Assembly: GCA_016183775.1 (NCBI GenBank)
Contig: JACPDY010000005.1
Coordinates: forward strand, 1-64,000
DNA: 64,000 nt
From: Bacteroidota bacterium
GTDB taxonomy: Bacteria; Bacteroidota; Bacteroidia; JABDFU01
Direction: 5' to 3'
Shown: positions 17,287 through 28,000 of the stretch, one piece after another
Position numbering within the stretch: the first letter of the stretch is position 1
Layout: each line of letters opens with the position of its first letter
Notes under the pieces: generated by a model
Seen by the model: only the letters and a program-made list of their open reading frames with translations
What the model was told of the DNA's origin: nothing
Database searches by the model: none
Position numbers and translations under genes: made by a program

Positions 17287-17979
17287 ATGGCTGACAAACT
17301 TAACCTTGCTCAACATCATTTTATTCTTGCTTCAAAATCGCCGCGCAGGCAGTACCTGTTGAAAGAACTTGGACTTGAATTTGAGATCATAACCAAAGAA
17401 GTTGATGAATCCTTTCCGGAAAATTTAAAAGCACAGGAAATCCCTTTATACCTGTGCCGAAAAAAAGCTGATGCTTTTGATGGCTCGTTAAATGACAACA
17501 GTATTGTTATTACCGCAGACACAATAGTTTGGATAAATGATCATGTAATGAACAAACCGGCTGATCATCAGGAAGCGATAAAGATGCTAAGACTGCTGTC
17601 GGGTAATATGCACGAAGTATTTACAGGAGTGTGTTTAAAATCGAAAAAGAAAGAAACAAGTTTCTATTCTGCGTCTAAAGTTTATTTCAAACATCTGTCA
17701 GATAAAGAGATCGATCAATACATTACGACATTTAAACCTTATGATAAAGCAGGCGCTTATGGTGCACAGGAGTGTATGCCCCATGACGTGCCACCATGCT
17801 CAATCGAAGAAGCTGCTTTTTTAGCAAGCATAAATAAACCCGGATTAAATACAATTGACGCCGCAAAAAGTACACAGGAAACAATTGGCACCTATTTCGT
17901 CGAAAAAATTGAAGGGTCGTATTTTAATGTAATGGGACTTCCATTGAAAGAACTTTACGAAGAGTTACTCAAATTTTAA
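17287..17979 (+). CDS. Maf-family nucleoside triphosphate pyrophosphatase
   Basis: 230 residues. N-terminal FILASKSPRRQYLLKELGLE (~12-31) is the Maf nucleotide-binding signature; ITADTIVWIND (~75-85) contains the catalytic-region Asp. Family members hydrolyse dTTP, UTP or modified nucleotides to monophosphates, acting as house-cleaning enzymes. A short insertion with ECMPHDVPPCSIEEAA (~161-176) lies before the C-terminal GTYFVEKIEGSYFNVMGLP block. It is the last gene of the run that starts with ccmB. Confidence 0.9.
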   Translation: MADKLNLAQHHFILASKSPRRQYLLKELGLEFEIITKEVDESFPENLKAQEIPLYLCRKKADAFDGSLNDNSIVITADTIVWINDHVMNKPADHQEAIKMLRLLSGNMHEVFTGVCLKSKKKETSFYSASKVYFKHLSDKEIDQYITTFKPYDKAGAYGAQECMPHDVPPCSIEEAAFLASINKPGLNTIDAAKSTQETIGTYFVEKIEGSYFNVMGLPLKELYEELLKF

Positions 17980-18178
17980 ACTAAACAATAACACCATTGC
18001 AAATTCTCCTGCAAAAGGGTCAAAGTACCGGTAGCCCGGTATAAATGTATATGCAGATCATTTCAACACTTTTCCTTTGCGCCCTTGCGTGAAACAAATA
18101 CGAAAATTGCTTTTGTTACAGACTTTTTAAAACCACAATCCAAATAAATTTATTACTTTCGCAGCCAAACTAATAAAT

Positions 18179-18598
18179 ATGGCAACCAACAGAACATTTA
18201 CGATGATTAAGCCCGATGCGGTAGCCAACAACTATATTGGCCCCATCCTGGCGAAAATAAACGAAGCCGGCTTCCGTATTATTGCAATGAAATATACTAA
18301 ACTCAGCCGTGAATCGGCCGGGCAATTCTACGCCATCCACAAAGAGCGTCCCTTCTTTGGCGAACTTGTCGACTATATGTCATCAGGTTCCATAGTAGCG
18401 GTCATATTGGAAAAAGATAATGCCGTTGCTGATTTCAGAACACTGATCGGCGCAACAGACCCCACTAAAGCAGCACCCGGAACAATACGCGCTCTTTTTG
18501 CCAAATCGATCGCAGCAAACGCAGTACATGGTTCAGACAGTGATGATAACGCTAAAATTGAAGGCGATTTCTTTTTCTCGATGCTGGAAAGGTTTTAG
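18179..18598 (+). CDS. ndk: Nucleoside diphosphate kinase
   Basis: 139 residues, the usual Ndk length. It starts [19 protein letters not shown] and carries the active-site motif [15 protein letters not shown], where the His is the phosphohistidine. It balances nucleoside triphosphate pools in the cytoplasm. A separate transcript is likely: 199 bases of non-coding sequence lie upstream, containing TACTTTCG, a near match to the bacteroidotal -7 box. A hairpin lies just after the stop. Confidence 0.96.
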   Translation: MATNRTFTMIKPDAVANNYIGPILAKINEAGFRIIAMKYTKLSRESAGQFYAIHKERPFFGELVDYMSSGSIVAVILEKDNAVADFRTLIGATDPTKAAPGTIRALFAKSIAANAVHGSDSDDNAKIEGDFFFSMLERF

Positions 18599-18602
18599 AC
18601 CA

Positions 18603-18738
18603 GCGAATAGCAAATTAATACGAATTATCCACGCCTCAAATTAAGTGATAACCTAATATTGAGGCGTTCGTATATTCATTAAAAATTATTTCTCAGAACC
18701 AGAGTGATTCGTAAATTCGTACTGATTCGTTATTCGTA
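18603..18738. repeat. Nested intergenic inverted repeat; inner hairpin may terminate ndk
   Basis: The inner arms ACGCCTCAA (18631-18639) and TTGAGGCGT (18659-18667) are perfectly complementary. The outer arms 18603-18628 and 18714-18738 carry imperfect inverted ATTCGT/ACGAAT units. There is no U-tract directly after the inner stem, so terminator activity is only suggested. Confidence 0.65.
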
Positions 18739-18743
18739 GATAT

Positions 18744-19610
18744 ATGAAGCTACATGTTATTAACACCGGTTTTTTTAAGTTAGACGGAGGCGCCATGTTC
18801 GGCGTCGTTCCAAAATCGATCTGGAGCAATACCAATATTCCGGACTCCAAAAACATGTGTACATGGGCTATGCGCTGCCTGCTGATCGAAGATGGAAACC
18901 GGCTTATACTTATTGATACAGGCATCGGCAATAAACAATCTGAAAAATTTTTCGGCTTTTACGATCTTCATGGGGACGATACATTGGACAGATCATTGCG
19001 ATCCAAAGGGTTTTCATGTGATGATATAACCGATGTTTTTTTAACTCACCTTCATTTCGACCATTGCGGCGGCAGTGTCCAATGGAATAACACAAAAACA
19101 GGTTATGAACCTGTTTTTAAAAACGCTGTATACTGGAGCAACGCCCAACACTGGGAATGGGCCACTAAACCCAATGCCCGTGAAAAAGCCAGCTTCCTCA
19201 AAGAAAATATTTTACCTATACAGGAAAGCGGGCAATTGAAATTCATTGGCTCTAAAAGTGATGCTAAACAAAAAGTAAGTGAACTGGGAGATTATTTTGA
19301 TATCCTGGTTACCCACGGCCATACTGATGCCATGATGATACCACACATCACCTACAAGGGGAAAACAGTTATATTCATGGCCGACCTTCTTCCTTCCACG
19401 GGACATATTCCACTGTCCTACATCATGGCGTATGACACTCGTCCCTTACTTACGTTGCAGGAAAAAGAAATGTTCATGAATTCAGCCGCACAAAATGACT
19501 ATGTCCTGTTTTTTGAGCATGACCCTATTAATGAATGCTGCACCGTGCAACAAACAGAACGGGGAGTTCGCCTCAAACAAACGTATAACTTTGGTGAATT
19601 GTTTGAATAA
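18744..19610 (+). CDS. MBL-fold metallo-hydrolase
   Basis: 288 residues of a metallo-beta-lactamase fold. Metal ligands: THLHFDHCGG (~99-108, HxHxDH), VTHGHTDAMM near 192-201, a further Asp in FMADLLPSTGH (~213-223), and a late His in FFEHDP. IDTGIGNKQSEKF precedes the first ligand block. Such proteins hydrolyse esters, thioesters or lactones; the substrate is not visible from sequence. It stands alone between ndk and the minus-strand gene at 19699. Confidence 0.85.
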   Translation: MKLHVINTGFFKLDGGAMFGVVPKSIWSNTNIPDSKNMCTWAMRCLLIEDGNRLILIDTGIGNKQSEKFFGFYDLHGDDTLDRSLRSKGFSCDDITDVFLTHLHFDHCGGSVQWNNTKTGYEPVFKNAVYWSNAQHWEWATKPNAREKASFLKENILPIQESGQLKFIGSKSDAKQKVSELGDYFDILVTHGHTDAMMIPHITYKGKTVIFMADLLPSTGHIPLSYIMAYDTRPLLTLQEKEMFMNSAAQNDYVLFFEHDPINECCTVQQTERGVRLKQTYNFGELFE

Positions 19611-19698
19611 GGAATCAGAAAAAAAATTCAAAACAGTGGATGGGATGCCGTAAGCTCGCAAATCTTACAGATGCAGTTGGTAAAAATATTAAATCTCT

Positions 19699-20256
19699 TT
19701 ATCCAGACCACTCACCCGGTCCGTAAAAGACAAATCCTTCAATACCACTTTCTTCTATGGCGTTCTTTACTTTCTCATGAACAACAATGGCGCTGATATT
19801 CTCAGCCATCCGGAATAATAATGCATCACCCGCTTTTGATTCATCGATCACCAGACTCTCAAAGAATGTGGCGCTTGGCCCCATTGTCAGCATATTGACG
19901 GGCTTCGAGGAAGCCATATCAGCGCACGCTACCAACCCAACGATATTATAGGCTTTATAGTTCGTGTATCGCTTACCATCCACAGGGTTTACCAGCACCG
20001 CACCAAAATATTGAATGTTATCGACACCGACACGAACAAGGGCTTCAGCCACGTCGTCACGCATCACCGGAATGGCCTGTTCATAATACATAGGCTTAGG
20101 ATTGCCCGGATAGTCGGTATCGAGTATGTAAACAAGAGGCTGTGGAACCTGTTCAGTAATGATTCTGCCACTACGCCAATTACCATTGAAATCAGGCCCG
20201 CTGGCAATTGGCATAATAGGGTATTTGCCTTCCCCAACCATTACGTAGTAACTCAT
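19699..20256 (-). CDS. Possible Imm11/DUF1629-like immunity protein
   Basis: 185 residues, no signal peptide. The C-terminus reads LLFRMAENISAIVVHEKVKN then GIEGFVFYGPGEWSG, which resembles the C-terminal part of the Imm11 (DUF1629, MXAN_0049-type) family. Those proteins are associated with polymorphic toxin systems, where they neutralise a neighbouring toxin. No toxin gene is adjacent (MBL hydrolase on one side, recQ on the other), so an orphan role or a wrong family call are both possible. The call rests on a short region. Confidence 0.45.
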   Translation of the reverse strand: MSYYVMVGEGKYPIMPIASGPDFNGNWRSGRIITEQVPQPLVYILDTDYPGNPKPMYYEQAIPVMRDDVAEALVRVGVDNIQYFGAVLVNPVDGKRYTNYKAYNIVGLVACADMASSKPVNMLTMGPSATFFESLVIDESKAGDALLFRMAENISAIVVHEKVKNAIEESGIEGFVFYGPGEWSG

Positions 20257-20460
20257 ACTTTACTTCATTTATAGTTTATTTAAACCGAAACAAACTTAAA
20301 GTTTGTAAAAGCAAAAATAACTCTTTGTTTCGATTTTTACTTCATCTCTACAAAATATTCCATTGATCAATCTAAACTTTTCTTAAGCAATAAATTTTTG
20401 TATTATATACTTAAGTTAATTACTACAAACCATCTCAAAAACAGTAACCATAGCGTGCAG

Positions 20461-20533
20461 GGTCATGTTCAGCGCAGTCGAAACATATAGGAAGTCTTTC
20501 CATCGCTACACTTCGGCTACGCTCAGTGTGACC
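20461..20533. repeat. Dispersed palindrome, GCTCAG/TTCGGCT type, in a 431-base gene-free gap
   Basis: Imperfect inverted arms 20461-20482 and 20512-20533 carry the TTCGACTGCGCT / TTCGGCTACGCTCAG motif, commonly seen as a dispersed intergenic palindrome in Bacteroidota. I found nothing else in 20257-20687 beyond the promoter regions of the two divergent genes. TATCTTAG at 20670-20677 is a weak -7 candidate for recQ. Confidence 0.6.
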
Positions 20534-20687
20534 AATCGCACAATTTTTATTTATCATTTCATTTTTTAGACAGCTTCTAATTACTTTGGCCAGGCTCTGC
20601 TTTTATAAAAGTTAAATAATCGATGTATACAGGTAACTATGCATTTTTAGCTCTCTCCGTTTTATCCCTTATCTTAGCATATAAGCA

Positions 20688-22595
20688 ATGGACCATCTCC
20701 ATCAAATACTAAAACAATATTGGGGATTTACTGAATTCAGACCCCTTCAGTTGGATATTATCCATTCCGTAATGCACCACAATGATACCCTGGCCTTAAT
20801 GCCTACCGGTGGCGGGAAATCATTATGCTTCCAGGTTCCCGCTTTAGCGCAAAAGGGGATATGTATCGTCGTATCACCTCTTATCGCATTGATGAACGAC
20901 CAGGTTGAAAAACTGTCACAAAAGGGGATTAAAGCCGTTGCTATTACGTCAGCCATGAACAAACGCGAAGTGGATATTGCACTCGATAATTGTGTATACG
21001 GCGACTTTAAATTCCTTTACCTGTCTCCCGAGCGCCTGAACAGTGATATCGCGCAGGTGCGCATAAAAAAAATGGAGGTCAACCTCATCGCTATTGATGA
21101 GGCACATTGTATATCACAATGGGGCTATGACTTCAGACCAAGCTATCTCAAAGTGGCCGAATTAAGGACACTAAAGCCGGATGTACCGGTGCTTGCACTC
21201 ACAGCCACCGCAACTCCCGGAGTAATAAAGGATATCCAGCAAAAACTGGAATTTAAAAAGCCGAATGTGCTGCAGAAAAGTTTTGCACGAAGCAATCTTG
21301 CATACGTTGTGCTGCACGAAGAAGATAAAAACAGCCGGTTGATCAAGATTTGTAATAATGTTAAAGGAAGCGCAATTATTTACGCCCGCAGCCGGAAAAA
21401 AACACAAGAGATCACTGAACTGCTGAACAGGAATAATATCCTTGCCGACTTTTACCATGCCGGACTTGCCACTCCCCTTCGCAGCAAAAAGCAAAGCGAC
21501 TGGATAAACAGCAACCAACGGGTGATCGTGTGCACAAATGCGTTCGGAATGGGTATTGATAAACCCGATGTCCGCCTGGTGATCCATTATGATCTGCCCG
21601 ATTGCATCGAATCGTATTTCCAGGAAGCAGGCCGGGCGGGCCGTGATGAACATAAAGCTTACGCCATACTGCTTTATAATGATGCGGATATCATTGAACT
21701 TGAGCGAAGGGTCATTAGCGGATTTCCTGATATTAAAGAGATCAGGCAGATCTACCAGGCAATTGCGAACTACTATCAACTGGCCACAGGCAGCGGAGAA
21801 GGGAAAACATTCGATTTTGATATAGCGCAACTTTGCAACCGCTATAACCTGAACGCCGTTACTGTATATAATGCGCTGAAGTTATTGGAAAAAGAAGAGT
21901 ATCTCACAACCACCGAATCCCTGTATCAACCATCACGTCTGCATTTTACAGTCCATAAGGATGAATTATACAAATTCCAGGTCGCGAATAAGGGCTACGA
22001 CAGCTTTATAAAACTGCTGCTGCGTTCCTATACCGGGCTGTTCGAGAATTATGTAAAGTTCAACGAGAACGATCTTGTAATTAAAAGCGGGTTGGGATAC
22101 GAACAGGTTGTACAATTTCTTAATTACCTGGGCAAGGTAGGCTTATTATCGTACCTTCCTCAAACCGAAATGCCGCAACTTACATTCAACTTACCCCGGG
22201 TTGACAGTAATTCCATTAACATTTCAAAAGAACATTTAAAGATACGTAAGGAAAAAGCCCTGGAGCGGATGCGGGCCATTGCAGGTTATGCAACCAACCC
22301 CGATAAATGCCGCAGCCAATTGCTGCTGGCCTATTTCGGTGAAACAAACACCGACCGCTGCGGGATATGTGATTATTGCCTGGAACGCAATAAAAGCGAA
22401 GTGAATAGCCAGGAGTTTGATGATGTATCGGGCGAAATAAAAAGCTTGCTGTTCTCCAATCATTTATCGTTGAAAGAATTGGTGACTGCCGTTACCGGCG
22501 CGAAAGAAAACAAAACACTAAAAGTGATACAATGGTTGCTGGACAATGGCAGGTTATATTATGACAAAAACAATAGGTTACAATGGAAGGATTAG
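20688..22595 (+). CDS. recQ: RecQ-family ATP-dependent DNA helicase
   Basis: 635 residues. Motifs: Walker A MPTGGGKSLCFQVPA (~38-52), DEAH box IDEAHCISQWGYDFRPSY (~136-153), LALTATATP (~169-177), IYARSRKKTQEI and QEAGRAGRDEHKAY (~311-324). The RQC zinc-binding Cys set is in CRSQLLLAYFGE and DRCGICDYC. A C-terminal winged-helix-like segment (LVTAVTGAKENKTLKVIQWL) follows, with no clear HRDC domain. It unwinds DNA 3' to 5' in recombination and repair. The DNA glycosylase gene starts 13 bases downstream, which suggests a small repair operon. Confidence 0.95.
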   Translation: MDHLHQILKQYWGFTEFRPLQLDIIHSVMHHNDTLALMPTGGGKSLCFQVPALAQKGICIVVSPLIALMNDQVEKLSQKGIKAVAITSAMNKREVDIALDNCVYGDFKFLYLSPERLNSDIAQVRIKKMEVNLIAIDEAHCISQWGYDFRPSYLKVAELRTLKPDVPVLALTATATPGVIKDIQQKLEFKKPNVLQKSFARSNLAYVVLHEEDKNSRLIKICNNVKGSAIIYARSRKKTQEITELLNRNNILADFYHAGLATPLRSKKQSDWINSNQRVIVCTNAFGMGIDKPDVRLVIHYDLPDCIESYFQEAGRAGRDEHKAYAILLYNDADIIELERRVISGFPDIKEIRQIYQAIANYYQLATGSGEGKTFDFDIAQLCNRYNLNAVTVYNALKLLEKEEYLTTTESLYQPSRLHFTVHKDELYKFQVANKGYDSFIKLLLRSYTGLFENYVKFNENDLVIKSGLGYEQVVQFLNYLGKVGLLSYLPQTEMPQLTFNLPRVDSNSINISKEHLKIRKEKALERMRAIAGYATNPDKCRSQLLLAYFGETNTDRCGICDYCLERNKSEVNSQEFDDVSGEIKSLLFSNHLSLKELVTAVTGAKENKTLKVIQWLLDNGRLYYDKNNRLQWKD

Positions 22596-22608
22596 GGATT
22601 TAGGATAG

Positions 22609-23193
22609 ATGAGTAAGCTCAAAAAAGATTTCTACCGGCGTGATGATGTAGTGCAAATCAGTAAGGAATTGCTGGGTAAATACCTGTTTACAAAACTGGA
22701 TGACATAGTAACAGCTGGTATCATCACCGAAACGGAAGCATACGCAGGCATTACCGACAAAGCATCGCATGCATGGAACGGACGCAGAACCAGCAGAACA
22801 GAAATAATGTATAGCGAAGGCGGTGTGGCATATGTTTACCTGTGTTATGGTATCCATCACCTCTTCAATATTGTTACGAACAAAAAAGATGTGCCGCATG
22901 CTGTTTTAATACGCGCCATAAAACCTGTTGAAGGAATTCCCTGCATTTTAAAAAGACGGAATAAAACCAACATTGACAAATCAACAGCAGGTGGCCCGGG
23001 CACTGCATCTCAGGCATTAGGACTACTGACAAAACATTCAGGAACAGATCTGACAGGAAATAAAATATGGATTGAGGATAAAGGAATCAGAACAAAAGAA
23101 AAGGAAATTACAGTTGGACCGCGCGTTGGCATTGATTATGCAGGAGAAGATGCCGGATTGCCGTATAGGTTTATTTATAATATTAATTACTAA
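22609..23193 (+). CDS. DNA-3-methyladenine glycosylase (AAG/MPG family)
   Basis: 194 residues, typical for the family. Signature ITETEAYAGITDKASHAWNG (~38-57) carries the catalytic Glu. RTEIMYSEGGVAYVYLCYGI (~64-83) and HAVLIRAIKPVEG (~99-111) are diagnostic. The enzyme excises alkylated and deaminated purines in base excision repair. It follows recQ closely on the same strand and is convergent with the solenoid gene at 23224. Confidence 0.94.
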   Translation: MSKLKKDFYRRDDVVQISKELLGKYLFTKLDDIVTAGIITETEAYAGITDKASHAWNGRRTSRTEIMYSEGGVAYVYLCYGIHHLFNIVTNKKDVPHAVLIRAIKPVEGIPCILKRRNKTNIDKSTAGGPGTASQALGLLTKHSGTDLTGNKIWIEDKGIRTKEKEITVGPRVGIDYAGEDAGLPYRFIYNINY

Positions 23194-23223
23194 GCCGCCC
23201 CATTTATCGATTCCAAATCCAAC

Positions 23224-24786
23224 CTATCTTTCTAACTCTTTCCTCTTAGCGATTTCAACAAAAGGTTTATTCCCGATTTTACTATCAAGCCAGGAAATAT
23301 AATCAAAATACACCGCTGATTTTGCTTCTTCTTTGTCTTTCAGTACTTTTTGCATTTTAACTTTTGTTTCAGAAAAAAGTGATACCAGGTGAGTATTCGT
23401 TTTTGCTTTATGTATTTTCTTTTCAAACAACTCTAACCATACTTCTTCATGTTTATTAATATAGCCCCTTTTTTTATGCAAATAGCGCCGGATTGATTTA
23501 GATTGACTTATCAATAAATCCTCTCGGCCGAGTTCATAATAGACTATAAGGAATATTATTCTGACACTGTGGATCAGATCCTGTTTTATCCAACTATTAT
23601 CATAACTCAACAGCTTATTAAGATGTTTCAGGGCCAGACGAAAGTCAGACAAATAGAAATTTATTAAAACAGCATAGTAATGAAAAAGTATTTGAGTAGA
23701 GGTATCGGGAAGTGTAATATTTTTCATACTTCTTTCAGTGTCACCAGCAATGGCTAAAGCGCGCTCATAATTATGCATTCGGATATAATGCTTCACAGAT
23801 AGAATATTATGCGATAGATATTGAATCAACACCTGATTTGTTTTGTATTTACTATTCAATTCATCCATGAATTTATTCACCTTTTTAAGACAGGCCTCAA
23901 ACTCATCGAACTTTTTCAGCTTATCAATTATGATAAGTAAATTATGAACAGATCTTAAATAATCAAGTACCCGATTGGGCATTTTTAATTTATCCGATTC
24001 GATGAATTCAACATATTTCTTTCGAAACAAATACGAATTTTCCAGATCTCCTGAGATACGGGTAGCGGCGGTAATAATAAGATAATAGGATTTAATCGAT
24101 TCATAGGAGAAATTCTCTGTTCGGAAATTTTGAATAAGGGGGTGAGCAACTACTCTTTTAAACTTACTCTTTAATTCATTGTCATTTTCATTTTTCATCT
24201 TTAACAAAGGCCAGACCCGATGCATTAGCTGTTTATACTCCAATTCATCTTTATATGTGTTCAGACAATTAAAAATTTCTGAAAGCCCCTGTTCTGCACC
24301 GACTTTCAATTTATTCACTTCTTCAGACAAAACGACAAGTTCCCATTCCCGCATCATAAACAACATAACGTATATGGTCTTTTCATGTTCAATCGCCATC
24401 TTTAAAAACCGTTTAACTATTTTCAAGGCCATCGTATGTAGCCCTTTTCCTATAAGAATTTCCGTTTGCTGTAATTTTTGAGCCAGTATTATTTCGATAG
24501 AATCGGTGGAATGATACTTTCCCAAACTCTTTAATATAGCCTCTGAAACATAACTTTTAAATACTTTGAGATGTTTTTTAAGGGTGTTGTCCTTTAGATT
24601 TGCCTTTAACTTCTTTTCATCATATATTTTTAACCGATCGATCGCATTGAATAAAATAATATATTTTTTATCAGGGGATTTGTCAGAATTTTCCGAATGA
24701 ATAGTTGAAAAAACCTTGAAATATCGCTTTTCAACAGGAGTAAGTGACTTAATAAGAATGAATAAATCGTCCGATGGGGTCTTCAT
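23224..24786 (-). CDS. Solenoid (TPR-like) protein, LIKSL-EKR / FDFISWL family, copy 3
   Basis: 520 residues without a signal peptide. Landmarks: LFILIKSLTPVEKRYFKVF (~8-26), KKYIILFNAIDRLKIYDEKK (~40-59), AILKSLGKYHSTDSIE, SIRRYLHKKRGYINKHEE near residue 442, and YFDYISWLDSKIGNKPF (~495-511). The N-terminal block is very close to copy 4 (EKRYFKV). It is divergent from the giant SBBP gene at 24989, with ~200-280 bases between starts depending on the true start of the giant. Its function is unknown; the same pairing occurs at the other three copies. Confidence 0.85.
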   Translation of the reverse strand: MKTPSDDLFILIKSLTPVEKRYFKVFSTIHSENSDKSPDKKYIILFNAIDRLKIYDEKKLKANLKDNTLKKHLKVFKSYVSEAILKSLGKYHSTDSIEIILAQKLQQTEILIGKGLHTMALKIVKRFLKMAIEHEKTIYVMLFMMREWELVVLSEEVNKLKVGAEQGLSEIFNCLNTYKDELEYKQLMHRVWPLLKMKNENDNELKSKFKRVVAHPLIQNFRTENFSYESIKSYYLIITAATRISGDLENSYLFRKKYVEFIESDKLKMPNRVLDYLRSVHNLLIIIDKLKKFDEFEACLKKVNKFMDELNSKYKTNQVLIQYLSHNILSVKHYIRMHNYERALAIAGDTERSMKNITLPDTSTQILFHYYAVLINFYLSDFRLALKHLNKLLSYDNSWIKQDLIHSVRIIFLIVYYELGREDLLISQSKSIRRYLHKKRGYINKHEEVWLELFEKKIHKAKTNTHLVSLFSETKVKMQKVLKDKEEAKSAVYFDYISWLDSKIGNKPFVEIAKRKELER

Positions 24787-25069
24787 TTATATGAGAGGTA
24801 TTCAATAAAAGTAATAAATATAAAAATATTAAATAAGTATTTTTCCGAAACAGGTATATCAATTATGAAAAATAATATTTACTTCTAAATCATTACTTTT
24901 AAATCAACTTGAGTTGCTTTCAGGTTCGCGAAAAACTAACTTTGAAACAATCAGTAATTTAAAAAAATAAGCGCTATCAAGTAACAAATTGACATCTATG
25001 ATATTCGGCAATGTCATAAAAACAATACGTCATGATTCTATTTCATTAACAATGGAGAAATTTGCTTTA

Positions 25070-28000
25070 ATGAACGAACATAAGAAGAAATTGCTGCCTG
25101 TGCTTTTTGTATTCACAGGAATTTTTACATATGCCGGCAATGACAATATCTCTTCCTTTCAAAAAACACAGATGGCTGCTTCTATTCACAGCCAGTCAAT
25201 TCAGTTTACGGAGAACAACGGACAAATGGCAGACATGTCAGATAATCCCATACCACAGGTATTGTTCAAGGTCGAAGTTCCCAAGTTAAATATCTGGTTA
25301 ACCACACAAGGGCTAACCTATCAATTTTTAAAAATTGTGGAAAATGAAGAGGAATTGGAAAAATTAAATACAGGTTCCAACTCTGTTTCCGGAATTTTTG
25401 ATCAAAATTCAAAAATCGAAAAATCCGAATGGCACAGGGTTGATATGATCCTCAAGAATGCCGCTATTAAAAAGGAAAACGTGTTCACAGAAGGTAACGT
25501 AACACAAGGCAAGCACGACTATTTCCTTGGACATTGCCCTGAAGGTATTCTTGATGTAAAATCCTATTCAAAAGTTATAATTAAAGAAGTTTATAATGGC
25601 ATTGATTGGATTTTATATGCGTCCTCAGGAGGAGGCTTGAAATATGATTTTTTTGTACATCCCAACGCTGACCCCAATCAAATAAAACTGATTTATGAGG
25701 GAAGCGGAAAACTAAACGTTGGTACTGATCAAATACACTTTGGTAATGAATTAGGTGAAGTAATCGAGGGAACGCTATTGTGTTATCAGAATAGCGCTTC
25801 ACCCGACATAGAGCATACTGCAATTGAAAGGATAGTGATTGAGTCTGAATACAAAGCGAAAAAAACAATCAATAAAATCAGCAACGGTTTTTCTTATGAA
25901 GTTGCAATTGCTTTAAGGGAGTATGATGTAAATGACACTCTCATTATAGACCCTCAACTATATTGGGGAACGTACTATGGCGGAAATAACCTTGACTCTT
26001 TTCAGGATTGTGATGTTGATGCTCAGGGAAATGTTTTCGTTGTTGGCTATACAGCCTCAACTAATTTTCCTACTGTAGTTTTAGGTGGTGCATATAATCA
26101 GACCTTTTCTCCCGACATGTCTGCGAATATTTATAAATTTTCAAACAATGGTCAGTTGTTATGGGTTACCTGCTATGGACCGGTTGATACTGATATTGGT
26201 GTTTCCCGCAACGTAACTGTTGATATTTTTGGAAATATTTTTGTTGTAGGAGAATTTGGTTCCTATGGAAAAGCAACAAGTTTTCCTTTATTTAATTCGG
26301 GGACATATTTTGAAGCTCCTTCCGGAGTTAGTGACGATTGCACATTTATATTGAAATTTGACAACAATGGAAACCGGCTTTGGGCTACTGGTTTTGCATG
26401 TGGAAATTCGGAAGGAAGGGGGATTGTAACAGATCTATCCGGTAATGTTTTTGTAACAGGAACAACTTGGGGTATAATTCCATTACTTAATCCCGGAGGG
26501 GGAGCATATTACCAGAATACAGTGGGTGGTAATGTAGACGGATACTTTGCTAAATTCACCAACAACGGGACACTACTTTGGTGTACCTATTTTGGAGGAG
26601 ATAATCAGGATGTTCCAAATGAGTTATGTAGAGATAATATTGGAAATATATTTGTGGTAGGAAGTACCAGATCCGCATCTGCTTTTCCGTTATTTAATCC
26701 ATCCAATGGATCTTATTTTGATAATACGCTGGGAGTTTTTGAAAGTTCATTTGTGGCAAAGTTTTCTTCTGTTAACACTAATCTATTGTGGTCAACTTAT
26801 TTCGGTGGTAATAGTTCGGGAGATATATTATATGAAGTGACTTGTGATAACAACAATGCTGTTTATATTGCCGGCTATGTAAGAAGCACAAATCTTCCCG
26901 TAATAAACCCGGGCAATGGTGCATACATTGACAATATGCTTGGTGGTGCCAGTGATGCATACATTGCGAAGTTTAGTCCGGGTGTTCATTCTCTTTTTTG
27001 GAGTACTTACTACGGTAGCACAGGTAATGAGAATTATTTCGCTGTATACGAACGAATGGCGCTTACAACAGATAATTGCGATAATGTTTATATAGGCGGA
27101 CTTACCTATGGCACAAATGATTTTCCAATTTACAATCCCAATTGCAATAATTACTTTGTTGGGCACAATACGGCCGCTGGCGATGGGTTTATTGTAAAAT
27201 TTAATTCAGAAGGTGTAAGGCTTTGGAGCACCCTTTTTGCCGGTGGAACAGATAACTTAAATCATTTTTCGTTCTGCCAATCTATGGTAACAGATAATCA
27301 AAACAATTTATTCGCGGTTGGAGAATGGAAATACGGAGTAGTACTCAATGGGTTAGCAAATCCGGGCGGAGGCGCTTATTATGACAATACATTTAATGGG
27401 GGTGATGATGCCTGTATATTAAAATTTACTCCGGAAGAGCCAGCCATAACTTCCTCATCAACAAGCAACACTTCAGGTTGCTCATGCAATGGCACAGCCA
27501 CTATTACAATCAACTGCGGAAACTCTTCATATAACTACACCTGGAGTAATGGCAGCCGAACCCTTAACTCAGTTAGTGCTTCAAATACTATTAGTGGCTT
27601 ATGTCCGGGAACTTATTCCGTTACTGTTATAGCATGTGATACTTTAACAGCTTCAGTTGTAATAAACGGAAGCACAGGGGGGCTAATTGCTTCAGTTAAT
27701 CAATTTGATGCTACATGTAATGGAGGAAATGATGGTTATGCTACAATAACAGCTTCAGGAGGAAGTCCACCGTATAATTACGTCTGGAACAATGGCCAAA
27801 CCGGGATAACAGCTACCGGGCTATCAGCAGGTTCCTATTCATGCACAATAACTGATGCAAGTGCTTGTACTTCAATACGATTTGTAAATATTAGCCAGCC
27901 TACCCCAATTGCAATGTCCTATTTAACTAAATGGTCATGTGTAACAAACTCCGCAAATGTAACGGCCCTTGTTAGCAATGGCACTTCGCCATATATTTAT

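Noticed and set aside
17980-18178. tRNA or small RNA gene between maf and ndk
   Set aside because: No cloverleaf or family RNA was recognised; only a short TACCGG/CCGGTA hairpin and a CTTTGCG-type dispersed repeat are visible.
24989-25069. Longer N-terminus of the giant at 25070
   Set aside because: The signal peptide begins at the internal Met; the extra residues carry no export features.
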